Shown one piece after another: positions 1 through 10,030 of a stretch of 64,000 bases of DNA; position 1 is the stretch's first letter, and each line of letters opens with the position of its first letter. Below the pieces are notes generated by a model. The model ran no database searches and was not told the DNA's origin. It saw only the letters and a program-made list of their open reading frames with translations. Both the position numbers and the translations under genes were made by a program. Location of the stretch: positions 38,830 through 102,829 of the forward strand of contig JABAQT010000060.1 of the NCBI GenBank assembly GCA_019187195.1, in the 5' to 3' direction. The DNA comes from Bryobacteraceae bacterium. Its GTDB lineage: Bacteria; Acidobacteriota; Terriglobia; Bryobacterales; Bryobacteraceae.

Positions 1-86
1 AGCAGCCTGGCCAGCCGCTTGTACGCCTGCCGGATTTCCTCGACGGTGGCATTCGCGCTGATCCCGAGTTCTTCATAATAGGTCAT
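1..86 (-). CDS. J-domain (DnaJ-like) protein, N-terminal fragment
   Basis: The minus strand starts with ATG at 86 and stays open to the window edge. It encodes MTYYEELGISANATVEEIRQ followed by AYKRLARLL. This is the first helix and the start of helix II of a J-domain (YxxLGI, then I/V-x-x-AYR/K-x-LA). J-domains stimulate Hsp70 ATPases. The diagnostic HPD tripeptide would lie beyond the edge, so the rest of the protein and its class are unknown. Confidence 0.75.
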   Translation of the reverse strand, partial: MTYYEELGISANATVEEIRQAYKRLARL

Positions 87-90
87 GCAG

Positions 91-660
91 CGCGCCGGAC
101 TCACTCAGCTTCATCGACACGCGTATGAAGAAGGTTTAGAGCGCGGCAAGAGAACTCCGCGCATACAAACGTATGTCGCGGTCTATTCGTCCGCCACCCA
201 CGCCAATGCAGTCAATCGCATGGCGTCCGCCTGCAGCGTAGCGATGTTTTCCTCGGCATAGGCGGCATCGCGGCACTGCTTCCGCGTCCTGTCGATTTCC
301 CCGCGCCGGGCCGCGGTGCCAAGTCAGCCTCATCGACACTCGCATGAAGAAGGTCTTGAACCCGGCAAGAGAACTCCGCGCATACAAACGTATGTCGCGG
401 CCTTATTCGTCCGCCACCCACGCCAATGCAGTCAATCGCATGGCGTCCGCCTGCAGCGTGGCGATGTTTTCCTCGGCATAGGCGGCATCGCGGCACTGCT
501 TCCGCGTCCTGTCGATTTCCCCGCGCCGGGCCGCGGTGCCAAGTCAGCCTCATCGACACTCGCATGAAGAAGGTCTTGAACCCGGCAAGAGAACTCCGCG
601 CATACAAACGTATGTCGCGGCCTATTCGTCCGCCACCCACGCCAATGCAGTCAATCGCAC
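91..660. repeat. Tandem array of decayed copies of the neighbouring ATPase gene's 3' end
   Basis: Three similar units begin near 91, 302 and 522, with a 220 bp period between the last two; the first is about 9 bp shorter. Each carries the last ~36 bp of the ATPase gene (as at 625-660), a fragment matching 731-740, the segment matching about 782-850, and the same downstream spacer, including the landmark CATACAAACG near 162, 381 and 601. Relative to the gene, the extra copies lack about 661-730 and 741-781. The third unit runs directly into the intact gene. No plausible gene lies here beyond the J-domain start. Confidence 0.85.
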
Positions 661-2988
661 CGCAATCCCCGTCTTCTTAGGCCGGATTGTGACAATCTCG
701 AATTTCTCCGTCGCCGGGTTCACCGCCGCGATGGCGTCCGTTTCCGCTTTGATGGAAGCCTCGAGTTCTTCTTTCTGCGCCTGCAGCGTGGCGATGTTTT
801 CCTCGGCATAGGTGACATCGCCGGACTGCCTCCGCGCCCTGTCGATTCCCCGCACCGCGGTTGCCGCTTTGCCGGCCGCGGTGCTGAGTTTGCGGGAACC
901 GAACAGCGCCCCGAGCAGTCCCGCGCCAACGGACACCACGCCCTCTAGCACCGCGCTTTGCGATTCGGTCTTCTCCTTGTCCAGCTTCTGGTGCGCGCGG
1001 CGGATCTTTTCCTCGAGCGCCGCCATCCGCGGAGCGTAGCGGTCACGAATGGCCTGCATATCCGCGTCGCGGCGCTCGCGGGCGAGAATCTGCAGGCGCG
1101 CCCGGAAGTCCCGCTCCGATTCTTCCTGGTTCGACATCTCACTGGTGGACGGGCTCAGGTACAGATCGAGCTTCTGGTTCGAGAACAGCCAGTTGAGAAA
1201 CTCCTTGTTCCAGAGCGCATAGCTCTTCGCCTTGGCGGCGGCGGCGGGCAGGTCCGCAAACGTCGCTCCATCGGCGGGCGCGTTCTCGAGTTCATCGGCG
1301 GTGGTATCCGTTTCCGCGGCGTCCTCCCAACTCACAGGCGTCGCATCGGCCGTGATGGGAGCAAGAATGTTCACCGAACGCGTGAGATCAACGTTCCGCC
1401 GGGCATCGAGAAACTTCACTTCGGCCGAGCCGAACAGCCTGGGCTGATAAAGGGGGGAGGCAGACCGCGCGGGGACGAAATACTGCGGAATCTCGGGCGG
1501 CAGAACCGGGCGGGCGCCCGAGGTGACGCCCATAACGGACGCCGCGCCTGTCTTCGGAGCGCCGGCCGGAGCCGCGGCTTTGTCCCCCTCCATCAACAGC
1601 TTGATCTGGGCGCGCGTGAGCGGTCCGCGCAAATAAGACATCGCCCAGCGGGTCTGGAACACCACCGGCCCGCCGCGGTGTACATCGTTCATCAGAAACA
1701 CACGGTTGCTGAGGCTCGACAGCATGCGGTCCATCTCCGCGCGGTCGAATCCGCCTCCGCTTCCGGCTACACTCTCCAATCCGTCCAGCACGCGATTCTT
1801 GTCGCGCTCGGTTTGCAGCCTTCCGATGAACCACGTCCCCGCGTTCGACAATCCCTTGTAGTCGAGGTCCACGGGGTTCTGCGTGGCCAGCACCACCCCC
1901 ACCCCGAAGGCGCGCGCCTGCTTGAGCAGCGTGAGCAGCGGCCGCTTCGAGGGCGGCTCTCCCACCGGTGGAAAGTAGCCGAAAATCTCGTCCATGTAGA
2001 GTAAGGCGCGCAGACTGGTGGTTCCCGTCTGCCGGCGCATCCACGTTAGCGTCTGGTTGAGCAGCAGAGAGACGAAGAACATGCGCTCGGCGTCGCTCAG
2101 ATGAGCGATCGAGAAGATGCTCATCCGCGGCTTTCCCCGCGCCGTGAACAGCAGCGACTGGATGTCCAGCGGCTCTCCTTGCAGCCACACCTCGAAACCC
2201 GGCGAAGCGAGAAGATTGTTCATGGCCATCGCCAGCGCGAAGCGCTCCTTGGCGGGATAGAATCCCTCGATGTCCAATACGCCGATCTTCGTCAGAGGCG
2301 GGTTCTGCACCTGGTGGATGAGCCCCGCGATATCGAGGTTTGCTCCGTTGCGCCAGGCGTTGTCGAACAGGTTCGAGAGCAGTATGTGTTCCCGGCTCTG
2401 AATTGGATCGGCGTCGATTCCGAGCAGGCCGAGCAGCGCGGTGGCGGTGGCGCTCACAAGTTCGCGGAACATCTCGCGATCGTCGATGACCTCCCGCGGC
2501 GGAGCCTCGAAAGACCGCAGAATCGAGACAGGCAGCCCCGCATCGCTGCCCGGCGTGTAGATGGAAAAATCACAGTTCCGGCGCAGGTTGGCAATTCGCT
2601 CGCCGCTTTCTCCCCATTGGGCCAACCCGTCCCGCCACAACTCCGCCTGCTGTCTTGCGTACTCATCCGGATCGAGGTTCTTACGGCGCGCGTCGTCCTC
2701 GTTGATCCAGGGCCGGAACTGTTCGGGCTTCAACTCGGGGAAAGTCAGCAGCAGGTTCCCCAGGTCGCCCTTGGGATCGATGATGAGGGCGGGGATGCCG
2801 TCCATCGCCGCTTCCTCGAGGATGCTGAGGCAAAGTCCTGTCTTCCCGCTTCCCGTCATGCCGGCGCATACCGCATGCGTCACCAGGTCTCGCGACTCGT
2901 AAAGAAGCAGGTCGTCCTTGAGGGCGCGGGCGGCCGGGTCATACTGGCGCCCGAGATAGAATACACCAAGCTTTTCGAAATCCTGCAT
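622..2988 (-). CDS. HerA/VirB4-like ATP-binding protein (DUF87-type ATPase)
   Basis: A 788-residue P-loop ATPase of the HerA/FtsK-like superfamily. Walker A is GMTGSGKT (residues 43-50), followed by the typical LIIDPKGDLGNLLLTFP segment. Walker B is LLYMDEIFG near residue 330, and a sensor-like stretch VVLATQNPVDLDYKGLSNAG follows about 50 residues later. The C-terminal ~200 residues are charged and coiled-coil-like with a glycine-rich insert (VGAGLLGALFGS). The family is thought to move or remodel DNA or proteins, but its bacterial role is poorly defined. No NurA-type nuclease lies beside it. Its 3' end has been copied into the adjacent repeat array. Confidence 0.85.
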   Translation of the reverse strand: MQDFEKLGVFYLGRQYDPAARALKDDLLLYESRDLVTHAVCAGMTGSGKTGLCLSILEEAAMDGIPALIIDPKGDLGNLLLTFPELKPEQFRPWINEDDARRKNLDPDEYARQQAELWRDGLAQWGESGERIANLRRNCDFSIYTPGSDAGLPVSILRSFEAPPREVIDDREMFRELVSATATALLGLLGIDADPIQSREHILLSNLFDNAWRNGANLDIAGLIHQVQNPPLTKIGVLDIEGFYPAKERFALAMAMNNLLASPGFEVWLQGEPLDIQSLLFTARGKPRMSIFSIAHLSDAERMFFVSLLLNQTLTWMRRQTGTTSLRALLYMDEIFGYFPPVGEPPSKRPLLTLLKQARAFGVGVVLATQNPVDLDYKGLSNAGTWFIGRLQTERDKNRVLDGLESVAGSGGGFDRAEMDRMLSSLSNRVFLMNDVHRGGPVVFQTRWAMSYLRGPLTRAQIKLLMEGDKAAAPAGAPKTGAASVMGVTSGARPVLPPEIPQYFVPARSASPLYQPRLFGSAEVKFLDARRNVDLTRSVNILAPITADATPVSWEDAAETDTTADELENAPADGATFADLPAAAAKAKSYALWNKEFLNWLFSNQKLDLYLSPSTSEMSNQEESERDFRARLQILARERRDADMQAIRDRYAPRMAALEEKIRRAHQKLDKEKTESQSAVLEGVVSVGAGLLGALFGSRKLSTAAGKAATAVRGIDRARRQSGDVTYAEENIATLQAQKEELEASIKAETDAIAAVNPATEKFEIVTIRPKKTGIAVRLTALAWVADE

Positions 2989-3039
2989 GTCTCTTCAGGA
3001 TACACGGGCCATACCGGTGATTCCGGCGAAAACGGGAAG

Positions 3040-4308
3040 CTACTGGCCCGGCGGAATAATGAACTCGCCCTTTCTCACGCCATAATCCTTGGGCAGCGTC
3101 TTCCAGTCCACCCCCGCCCGCGCGTTCCAGTCGTAAACTATGGCGCCCGCCCGCAACGTCATCTCGCATTGCAGCCTCTGTCTGCCCCTCATCACCCCGC
3201 CCTCCTGGTCCGCGTAGCCGAAGTCCCCCTCCAGCACCCGGAACGCGGCCACGTCCGCCACGGCCCCCACGCTCAGGTGGCCCAACTCGGGATGGTGAAT
3301 CTCCCGCGCCGGGTTCCACGTCGAGCGCAGAATTACTTCCTTCAGCGGCATGCCGAGAATCAGCATCTTCGACATCGTCACCGGCATGTCGAACATCGGC
3401 CCGTTCATGCTGCCCGCGTGAAGGTCCGTCGAAATCGAATCCGGATAGAACCCCTGCGTGATCGCCGGTACGGCGTTGCGCCACACAAAACTCCCGCCGC
3501 CATGCCCCACGTCGAACTTCACTCCCCGCGCCCGCGCCTCCTTCAGATAGCCGTACAGCTTGCCATCCTCGCCGGTAAACGGAACCGGAGCCCGGAAGAA
3601 GTGGGTGCTGATGTCTCCGGGCCGCAACTTCTCCGTCACCAGCCGCCAGTAAGGACGCCCCTTCCGGAACCACCCGAAATCCACCATCACCGGGATATTC
3701 GCCAGCTTGCCCGCTTCCACCGCGCGCTCCACCGAAGTCCAATCTTCGCCTTCATAGTGCGCGGTCTTCACTCCCACCACCACATCCTTGTGTTTTCGCG
3801 CCATCCGCGCAACCTCCTCCGGCTGCATATCGGAGGTCGCCTGCTCGACGATGTTCGTCATCATCCCCAGTCCGGCAATGTTGAGGAAGGCGAATACACG
3901 CGTCTTCACGCGGTCGATCACCGTATGGCGGAAAGTCTCGAAGTTCCTCCACCCCGAACTCCCCGCATCGGCCATCGTGGTCACTCCCGTGCGGAAACTG
4001 AAGCTGTCCGGAGCCACGCTGTTGTCCCCCGCCCACGCATTCTCGACCCCCGTCGTGTGAAACACGTGAACGTGAATGTCCACCAGCCCCGGCGTCACAT
4101 ACAGGCCGCGCATGTCCACCACCTTGCGCGCCCGCGCCGCCGGAATCTCCGCCCCCGTCGCGGCGATCTTCCCCCCGCTGATGGCGATATCGCGCACGCC
4201 GTCGATGTTGTTCCGCGGATCGATGACATGCCCGCCCTTGAGCAGCAGGTCGTAATTCTGCGCGGCGGCGGGTAGCGCCAGCAGTACCGTCAGCGCCAGC
4301 CTATGCAT
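3040..4308 (-). CDS. Secreted amidohydrolase-superfamily metal hydrolase
   Basis: A 422-residue dihydroorotase-like amidohydrolase with a signal peptide ([17 protein letters not shown]). Metal-site motifs are visible: DIHVHVF (HxH), [11 protein letters not shown] (candidate carboxylated lysine), [10 protein letters not shown] (His) and STDLHAGS (Asp). It resembles the amidohydrolase/deacetylase group often placed near SelA-like PLP enzymes; the substrate is unknown. ATG 4308 is chosen because it gives the signal peptide and overlaps the stop of the upstream oxidoreductase (TAG at 4301-4303), implying translational coupling. An in-frame upstream extension would run further into that gene and is unlikely. 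Confidence 0.85.
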   Translation of the reverse strand: MHRLALTVLLALPAAAQNYDLLLKGGHVIDPRNNIDGVRDIAISGGKIAATGAEIPAARARKVVDMRGLYVTPGLVDIHVHVFHTTGVENAWAGDNSVAPDSFSFRTGVTTMADAGSSGWRNFETFRHTVIDRVKTRVFAFLNIAGLGMMTNIVEQATSDMQPEEVARMARKHKDVVVGVKTAHYEGEDWTSVERAVEAGKLANIPVMVDFGWFRKGRPYWRLVTEKLRPGDISTHFFRAPVPFTGEDGKLYGYLKEARARGVKFDVGHGGGSFVWRNAVPAITQGFYPDSISTDLHAGSMNGPMFDMPVTMSKMLILGMPLKEVILRSTWNPAREIHHPELGHLSVGAVADVAAFRVLEGDFGYADQEGGVMRGRQRLQCEMTLRAGAIVYDWNARAGVDWKTLPKDYGVRKGEFIIPPGQ

Positions 4309-5518
4309 GAACCACGCGCTCCCTGGCCTTGTCCCACGCCAGGTACTTCCGCGTGCGGTACGACTCAACGCCCATTCTCGCCGCCACCACGCCGTAATAG
4401 CCCATCATGCAATCGCACTTCAGCGGCTCATTCTTCCGTATCGCGGCCTGAAGGTTCTTGTGATGCAGCGAAATGTCCTCGGCGCCCTTCTTTTCGTAGA
4501 CCACCGGCTTCACTTCGTTCTCATACAGCTTCTGCGGCGTGATCGTGAAACCCGTCCGCGTGAATTCCAACGTCGCCTTGTGCCCGCGCAGCAGGTGCCG
4601 CACCGGCGTGTCGTTCGCCATCGACGACACCAGTTGCACCGTCACGCCCTCCGGATAATCGAGCAGCATGTTGAAGGTGTCGGGAATCTCCGCCTTGCTC
4701 TCCGAAAACTCGAACTTCCCTCCCGTCGCCACCACCCGCTCGGGAAACGTCAGCCCCAGCGAGCGTATGATGCGCGTTACGCGGTGCACGAACAGGTCCG
4801 TCGCGATGCCGCCCGAATAATCCCAGAACCGCCGCCAGCTGAAGAACCGTTCCGCGTCATAGGGACGCTTCTTCGTGGGCAGCAGCCACGTGTTCCAATC
4901 GAGGTTCACGCCCGGCTTGGCGTCCGGGTCCTCTTCGTACAGCCAGAAATCTCCCTTGTGATTGCGCGAGTAGTCGATCTGCGCCAGCACCACCTTGCCC
5001 AGGTACCCTTCCTTTACATACTGGTTCGCCGTCTCGTACGATTCGTCCGACATGCCCTGCACGCCCACCTGCAGCTTGAGACCCGTGGCCTTCACCTTCG
5101 CCACCACCTTCTTCGCCTCTTCGATCGAATACGTCATCGGCTTCTCGCTGTAAAGGTGCTTGCCCGCCGAAAGCGCGTCCAGAATGACGCGCGCGTGCCA
5201 GTGCTCGGGCGTGGCGTTCAATACATAATCAACGTCCTTGTCGTCCAGGATCTGCTTATAGTCCTTCTGCATCTTGCCGCCCGTGAGCTGGCTCGCCTTC
5301 TCCAGCCGCTTCTCGTACAAATCGCTCACCGCGGCAATCTCCAGGTTCTCCGCCTCCCTCATCTTCACCAGCGCGTGCATGTGCCCCGTGGCCATGCCGC
5401 CGCAGCCGATCACGCCGATCCGGATGCGGTCGTTCGCCCCCACGATTCGCGTATACGCCTTGGCCGTCGACAGCGCCGCGCCGCCCGCGAGAAAAGTCCT
5501 TCGGGAAACTGAGTCCAT
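4301..5518 (-). CDS. TAT-exported Gfo/Idh/MocA-family oxidoreductase
   Basis: A 405-residue NAD(P)-dependent oxidoreductase. The N-terminus [16 protein letters not shown] is a twin-arginine signal, so it likely acts in the periplasm. The Rossmann motif is [14 protein letters not shown], and the catalytic-lysine region is [10 protein letters not shown]. Members oxidise or reduce sugars and related polyols; the substrate is not predictable here. It overlaps the downstream amidohydrolase by 8 bp, so the two probably work in one catabolic step sequence. ATG 5518 is supported by the TAT motif and by a -10-like TAAAAT seven nucleotides upstream; a longer reading lacks support. Confidence 0.88.
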   Translation of the reverse strand: MDSVSRRTFLAGGAALSTAKAYTRIVGANDRIRIGVIGCGGMATGHMHALVKMREAENLEIAAVSDLYEKRLEKASQLTGGKMQKDYKQILDDKDVDYVLNATPEHWHARVILDALSAGKHLYSEKPMTYSIEEAKKVVAKVKATGLKLQVGVQGMSDESYETANQYVKEGYLGKVVLAQIDYSRNHKGDFWLYEEDPDAKPGVNLDWNTWLLPTKKRPYDAERFFSWRRFWDYSGGIATDLFVHRVTRIIRSLGLTFPERVVATGGKFEFSESKAEIPDTFNMLLDYPEGVTVQLVSSMANDTPVRHLLRGHKATLEFTRTGFTITPQKLYENEVKPVVYEKKGAEDISLHHKNLQAAIRKNEPLKCDCMMGYYGVVAARMGVESYRTRKYLAWDKARERVVHA

Positions 5519-5525
5519 AGGTGCT

Positions 5526-5531
5526 ATTTTA
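5526..5531 (-). promoter_or_regulatory. -10-like element immediately upstream of Gfo/Idh gene
   Basis: TAAAAT on the minus strand ends 7 nt before ATG 5518, with no Shine-Dalgarno between. A start of transcription at or next to the ATG is therefore plausible (leaderless). No convincing -35 is seen. The 38 bp to the divergent kinase gene are shared. Confidence 0.4.
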
Positions 5532-5556
5532 GGCGTATCGGAACAATTTTGCGATT

Positions 5557-8145
5557 GTGGCAGCGATGACGGGACCTCCTTCCACATCGATGATAGGCCG
5601 CCTGTTCGGCCCTTATGAAGTCACCCGCCTCATCGGCTCGGGCGGGATGGGCAGCGTCTACCAGGCCGCGCGCGTGGACGGACAGTTCAACAAGCAGGCC
5701 GCTCTCAAGGTGATCTCCCCCGATGCCGCCGGCCCGCACGCCATCGGACACTTTCTCCAGGAGCGCGAAACTCTCGCCGCTCTCGATCACCCCAACATCG
5801 TCAAACTCCTCGACGGAGGCGTCACCGCGGAAGGTCTCCCCTACTTTCTCATGGATTACGTCGAGGGGACGCCCATCGATGAATACTGCAACGCCCGCAA
5901 ACTCGGAATCGAGCAGCGTCTCCACCTTTTCCTTCAGGTCTGCGCCGCGGTCCAGTACGCCCACCGCGCCCTCATCGTGCACCGCGATATCAAGCCGCGC
6001 AACATCCTCGTCACCGCGGAAGGCGTCCCCAAACTGCTCGATTTCGGCATCGCGAAACTCATGCGGTCAGCCGCCGGCCACGGCCACACCCAGGCTTCCG
6101 AATTGACCCAGTCCTTCCGCACCTTCACCATCGAGTACGCCAGCCCGGAGCAGCTTCGCTCAGGCCCCATCACCATCGCCGTCGACATCTATGCCCTCGG
6201 TGTATTGCTCCATCAACTGCTCGCCGGCTGCTGGCCCTATGCCGTCGAAACCCCAAGCGAAGTTGCGCTCGCCTACGCCATCTGCGAACTGCCGCCCGAA
6301 AAGCCGAGTGATTCCGTGTTCCGCAAGGATCCCGCCGCCGTCGCCGCCCAGCGCTCCACTACGCCCGAAAAACTCCGCCAGCGCCTCGCCGGGGACCTCG
6401 ACGCCATCGTCCTCAAGGCCATCCGCAAGCAACCCGAACAGCGCTACTCCTCCTGCGCCGCCCTCGCCGCGGATATCGAACGCCACCTCGCCTCGAAGCC
6501 CGTCGAAGCCCGGCCATCCACTTTTCTCTATGTCCTTGGCAGATTCGCCCGCCGCAACCGCGCGGCCTTCGCCGCCGGCGCGCTGGCCGTGCTCATCCTC
6601 ATCGCCGGAGTTGCCGGCATCATCCGCCAGTCGCGTAAGGCGGAAACCCAGCGCGCGCTCGCCGAACGCCGCTTTAACGAATTGCGCGCCCTCCTTGGAA
6701 CCTTCCTCTTCGATGTCCACGACAGCATCCGCGACATGCCGGGTTCCGCCTATGCCCGCTCCCGCATCATCGCCAAGACCTCGGAATACCTCAGTTGGCT
6801 GGCCGCGGAATCGAGCACGAATACCGGCCTCCAACTCGATCTCGCCGACGCCTACATCAAACTCGCCGGAGCCCAGGGCAGCCCCTACGAAACCAACCTC
6901 GGAAACACCCGCCAGGCCCTCGACACCTACGCCAAGGCTCGCGCCGTCGCCGAGTCCGTCCTCCGCGCCCACCCCGGAAATCCCCGCGCCCGGCGCTACG
7001 TCGCGCTTGCCATCCTCCGGACGGCGGACATCGACGAGCAGCAGGGCAGGTTGCCCGAGGCCATCAACCGCGCCAAAACCGCCCTCAAGACCCTCCTCGA
7101 TCTGAGCCTCGCCCAGCCTGGCAGCATCGACGCCCATCAGGATCTCGCCTCCGCGCATGAGAGCCTCGGCGATTTCTCCTCCTCCAACGATCAGCGGGCT
7201 ATCGCCCTCGATCACTACCAGGCGTCCCTCGCCGAAAATCGCGCCGTGCTCGCCATCGATCCCGCGAACTTCCGCTCGCGCCGCGGCGTCGCCATCATGA
7301 AAATGAAAATCGGCGACATCCGCCGCGCCAACGGAGAAGTGTCGCTCGCTCTGGCCGAATACCAACTCGCCACCGAGGCCGTCGATTCACTCTATGCCGA
7401 AACCCATCGCGATGGCCTCAAGCGCCTGCGCGCCATGCTCATCGGCAAGACCGGCCACGTCCGGTTCGAAATGCTCGACTACAAGGGCGCGCTCGAACGC
7501 TACCAGGAACAGCGCTCCATCTATGAGGGACTCGCCCGCCTCGACCCCGGCGACAAACGCGCCCTGCTCGATATGGCCTCCACCTTGAAGAATGAATCCG
7601 ACGTCTACTGGCAGTTGGACAACATGCCCCAGGCGCTCGCCTCCACGCTGCGCTCGCTCGAGATCATGGACAAATTGGCCACGGGAGATCCCTCCAATGA
7701 GATCATCCACGAACGGCTGGCCCTGCTCGAAATCCTCGCCGGCGATTACTTCGTCGAACTCCACAATCCAACCGAAGCCCGCGCGCACACCAGCCGCGGC
7801 CTCGCCCTGCTGAAGGAGCTCGCCGCCGCCCCCGAAGCCCGGCCCGCCCTCATCCACTCCTACGCCAACGCCCTCCTCACGGCAAGACCCGAGGAACTCC
7901 GCAACCCCGCCCTCGCCCTTGAAATCGCCAAAATCGCCGCGCAAAAAACCAACCGCTCGGACCTCGTCTTCCTCGACACCCTCGCCCGCGCCTACCAGGC
8001 CAATGGCGATTCCCCCGCCGCCATCCAAACCATCGAGGAGGCCATCTCGAAACTCCCTCCATCCACTCAACCCTCGCACCTCAGGCAGGTGCTCGAAAAT
8101 CACCTCGCTCAATTCCGCGCGCAGACCCAACCCCTCACGCGGTAG
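5557..8145 (+). CDS. Membrane-anchored Ser/Thr protein kinase with TPR-like sensor region
   Basis: An 862-residue PknB-type kinase. The glycine-rich loop is [10 protein letters not shown] (26-35), the ATP-binding lysine is in ALKV (about 51), the catalytic loop is HRDIKPRN, and the DFG and SPEQ (APE-type) motifs are present, so it should be active. One membrane helix near residues 337-357 ([20 protein letters not shown]) separates the kinase from a ~500-residue alpha-helical region with TPR-like repeats (for example [20 protein letters not shown]). This is a common acidobacterial architecture. Start codons are GTG 5557, ATG 5566 or ATG 5590; none has a good ribosome site. It is divergent from the Gfo/Idh gene. 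Confidence 0.9.
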   Translation: MAAMTGPPSTSMIGRLFGPYEVTRLIGSGGMGSVYQAARVDGQFNKQAALKVISPDAAGPHAIGHFLQERETLAALDHPNIVKLLDGGVTAEGLPYFLMDYVEGTPIDEYCNARKLGIEQRLHLFLQVCAAVQYAHRALIVHRDIKPRNILVTAEGVPKLLDFGIAKLMRSAAGHGHTQASELTQSFRTFTIEYASPEQLRSGPITIAVDIYALGVLLHQLLAGCWPYAVETPSEVALAYAICELPPEKPSDSVFRKDPAAVAAQRSTTPEKLRQRLAGDLDAIVLKAIRKQPEQRYSSCAALAADIERHLASKPVEARPSTFLYVLGRFARRNRAAFAAGALAVLILIAGVAGIIRQSRKAETQRALAERRFNELRALLGTFLFDVHDSIRDMPGSAYARSRIIAKTSEYLSWLAAESSTNTGLQLDLADAYIKLAGAQGSPYETNLGNTRQALDTYAKARAVAESVLRAHPGNPRARRYVALAILRTADIDEQQGRLPEAINRAKTALKTLLDLSLAQPGSIDAHQDLASAHESLGDFSSSNDQRAIALDHYQASLAENRAVLAIDPANFRSRRGVAIMKMKIGDIRRANGEVSLALAEYQLATEAVDSLYAETHRDGLKRLRAMLIGKTGHVRFEMLDYKGALERYQEQRSIYEGLARLDPGDKRALLDMASTLKNESDVYWQLDNMPQALASTLRSLEIMDKLATGDPSNEIIHERLALLEILAGDYFVELHNPTEARAHTSRGLALLKELAAAPEARPALIHSYANALLTARPEELRNPALALEIAKIAAQKTNRSDLVFLDTLARAYQANGDSPAAIQTIEEAISKLPPSTQPSHLRQVLENHLAQFRAQTQPLTR

Positions 8146-8147
8146 GT

Positions 8148-9350
8148 TTACTCCCCTTCCACTACCACCCTGTCGCGAACCAGTTCGTCAATCTCCGTAT
8201 CCTTCATCCCCAGCACCTCCCGCAACACCTCCCGCGTGTGCTGCCCCACAAGCGGCGCCGCCGATGCGACGCTCCCCGGCGTTTCGCTCAACTTCACCGG
8301 AACCCCGGTCACCCTCACCTCTCCCGCCGCCCGGTGGATCACCGCCGGAAACATATTCCGCTCCGCCGCCTGCGGATCTTCCGCCACTTCTTTCAGGTTC
8401 CGCACGGGAGTGCAGGGAATTCCGCGCCGTCGGAAAACTTCCTCCCACTCTTCCGCCGCCCGCCGTCCGAGCACCCCCGCAATCGCCGCCTCGAGAACGC
8501 CGCGGTGCCTCACCCTTTGGGAGTTCGTGGCGAACCGTTCATCCGTCATCCATTCGGGCTTCTCCACCGCCTCGCAAAACGCCGCCCACAATCTCTCGCT
8601 CGCTACCGCAATGGCGATCTCGCGATCCTTCGCCGGAAACGCCGCGTAAGGCACGATCGTCGGAAATGCCGTCCCGAGCGGCCGCGGAATATTTCCGCTC
8701 CCCAGGTGATAAGCGAAGTTCGACGCCATCGCCGAGATCATCGAATCGAACATCGAGACGTCCACAAACTGCCCCGCTCCCGTCCGCTCCCTTGACCTCA
8801 ACGCCATCAGCACCCCGATCAGCGCGAACATCCCCGCCGTAATATCGGCCACCGAATGCCCGCATCGGGCCACCCGCCCGTCCTCCGTTCCCGTCATGCT
8901 CATCAGCCCGCTCGATGCCTGCAGGATCAGATCCATCGCCGCCTTGTCGCGCGCCGGTCCGCTATGCCCATACCCAGAAATCGAACAGTAGATCAGCCGC
9001 GGATTCCGCGCCCTCGCCTCTTCCCATCCCAATCCGAGACGCGCCATCGCCCCCGGACGGAAGTTCTCGATCAACACGTCCACCTTTTCCGCCATCCGCA
9101 GACACACCTCGCGCCCCCGCTCATCCTTCAGATCCACCGAAACCGCCCGCTTGCCGCAATTCAGCCCCAGAAAATACGACGCTTCCCCACCTTGAAACGG
9201 CGGCCCCCACGTGCGTCCCATGTCGTGCGTGTCAACCCCTTCAACCTTGTAGACCTCAGCCCCGTAATCCGCCATCAGCATCGTGCAATACGGCCCCGCC
9301 AGCGCATGCGAAAAATCAAGCACCCGGATTCCATCCAGTGGTTTTGCCAT
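8148..9350 (-). CDS. CaiB/BaiF (family III) CoA-transferase
   Basis: A 400-residue family III CoA-transferase that moves CoA between acyl-CoA and a carboxylic acid through an aspartyl-CoA thioester. The N-terminus is typical (LDGIRVLDFSHALAGPYCTM). VLIENFRPGAMARLGLGW and the catalytic-Asp region DKAAMDLILQA are conserved. Substrates are not predictable, and no racemase or dehydrogenase partner is adjacent. ATG 9350 (MAKPLDG) fits the family start; a -10-like TACGAT lies 9 nt upstream. It converges with the kinase gene with a 2 bp gap. Confidence 0.9.
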   Translation of the reverse strand: MAKPLDGIRVLDFSHALAGPYCTMLMADYGAEVYKVEGVDTHDMGRTWGPPFQGGEASYFLGLNCGKRAVSVDLKDERGREVCLRMAEKVDVLIENFRPGAMARLGLGWEEARARNPRLIYCSISGYGHSGPARDKAAMDLILQASSGLMSMTGTEDGRVARCGHSVADITAGMFALIGVLMALRSRERTGAGQFVDVSMFDSMISAMASNFAYHLGSGNIPRPLGTAFPTIVPYAAFPAKDREIAIAVASERLWAAFCEAVEKPEWMTDERFATNSQRVRHRGVLEAAIAGVLGRRAAEEWEEVFRRRGIPCTPVRNLKEVAEDPQAAERNMFPAVIHRAAGEVRVTGVPVKLSETPGSVASAAPLVGQHTREVLREVLGMKDTEIDELVRDRVVVEGE

Positions 9351-9452
9351 GAACAGCCTATCGTAGCCCATATACAGAATTTTCAGTATTGGCACATGCG
9401 GCCCCAGGCCCTAACATCGAGAGAAAACCTATTGCCTCATCAACGGGGATGC

Positions 9453-9521
9453 GGTGGTGTCCGGCGGTCAGGGACGCGCGGTGGTGGTTGCAATTCCTCC
9501 TATCGCGCGTGGGACACCACC
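9453..9521. promoter_or_regulatory. Long inverted repeat in leader of the Cys-rich gene
   Basis: GGTGGTGTCC at 9453-9462 is exactly complementary to GGACACCACC at 9512-9521, with a 49-base loop that can fold further; a second small palindrome (CGCGTTTCGCG) follows at about 9530. The element lies some 80-150 bp before ATG 9604 and could be a structured leader or operator. Nothing else recognisable is seen in the 253 bp gap between the CoA-transferase and the Cys-rich gene. Confidence 0.3.
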
Positions 9522-9603
9522 CGCGGCTTTCGCGTTTCGCGAACATCCGCGAATGGCAACCGGCGTGCTTCAGTTTTTCCATCGAATATTTAGGGGGAAG
9601 AGG

Positions 9604-10017
9604 ATGTTCTCTGAAGCCGAAGTTGTGTCCCTGTTGCGTCTCGAACTCTGCACTCTCTGCGACGAGCGTAGGCCCGACGGTAGTTGTGGGCTCAAAGACC
9701 CCGCCTGCTGCCAGTTGAATCAGCGTCTGCCCCTGGTGGCGGCGATATTGACGAATGAGAAACGAGGATCCCCATCACACTTTCCCGCCATTCGCGAAGC
9801 GCTCTGTTCCACCTGCCCCCGCCCCGTGATCGAGGGCAGTTGCGCCATCCGCGAGCACGTCTCTTCCGAAGTTGTCATCGCCACTCTGCTGCAGCCCTTC
9901 TCCACACGCTATGTTCCCCTGGCCCCGGCGCCGGCGAGTCCCTCGATGGTGGTGGACGCTCTCGAGCGCGCCATCGACGCTGTCAGCCGCCGTATCGGTG
10001 CCGCTGCGGGAGAATAA
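9604..10017 (+). CDS. Cys-rich protein with duplicated CxxC-x8-C motif
   Basis: 137 residues, of no family I can name. Two similar segments carry the same spacing: C16-x2-C19-x8-C28 (LCTLCDERRPDGSC) and C68-x2-C71-x8-C80 (LCSTCPRPVIEGSC). Each is preceded by L/I-R-x-x-L and followed by G/A-L/I, so it looks like an internal duplication, plus a CC pair at 35-36. The pattern suggests two metal or Fe-S sites. ATG 9604 has a strong ribosome site (GGGGAAGAGG immediately upstream). The cNMP-binding gene follows after 13 bp, suggesting a two-gene redox or ligand-sensing unit. Confidence 0.7.
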   Translation: MFSEAEVVSLLRLELCTLCDERRPDGSCGLKDPACCQLNQRLPLVAAILTNEKRGSPSHFPAIREALCSTCPRPVIEGSCAIREHVSSEVVIATLLQPFSTRYVPLAPAPASPSMVVDALERAIDAVSRRIGAAAGE

Positions 10018-10030
10018 ATTGATCAGCACG

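Noticed and set aside
2101-4275. 724-codon plus-strand frame across the ATPase/amidohydrolase boundary
   Set aside because: His/Arg/Pro-rich antisense shadow spanning two well-supported minus-strand genes.
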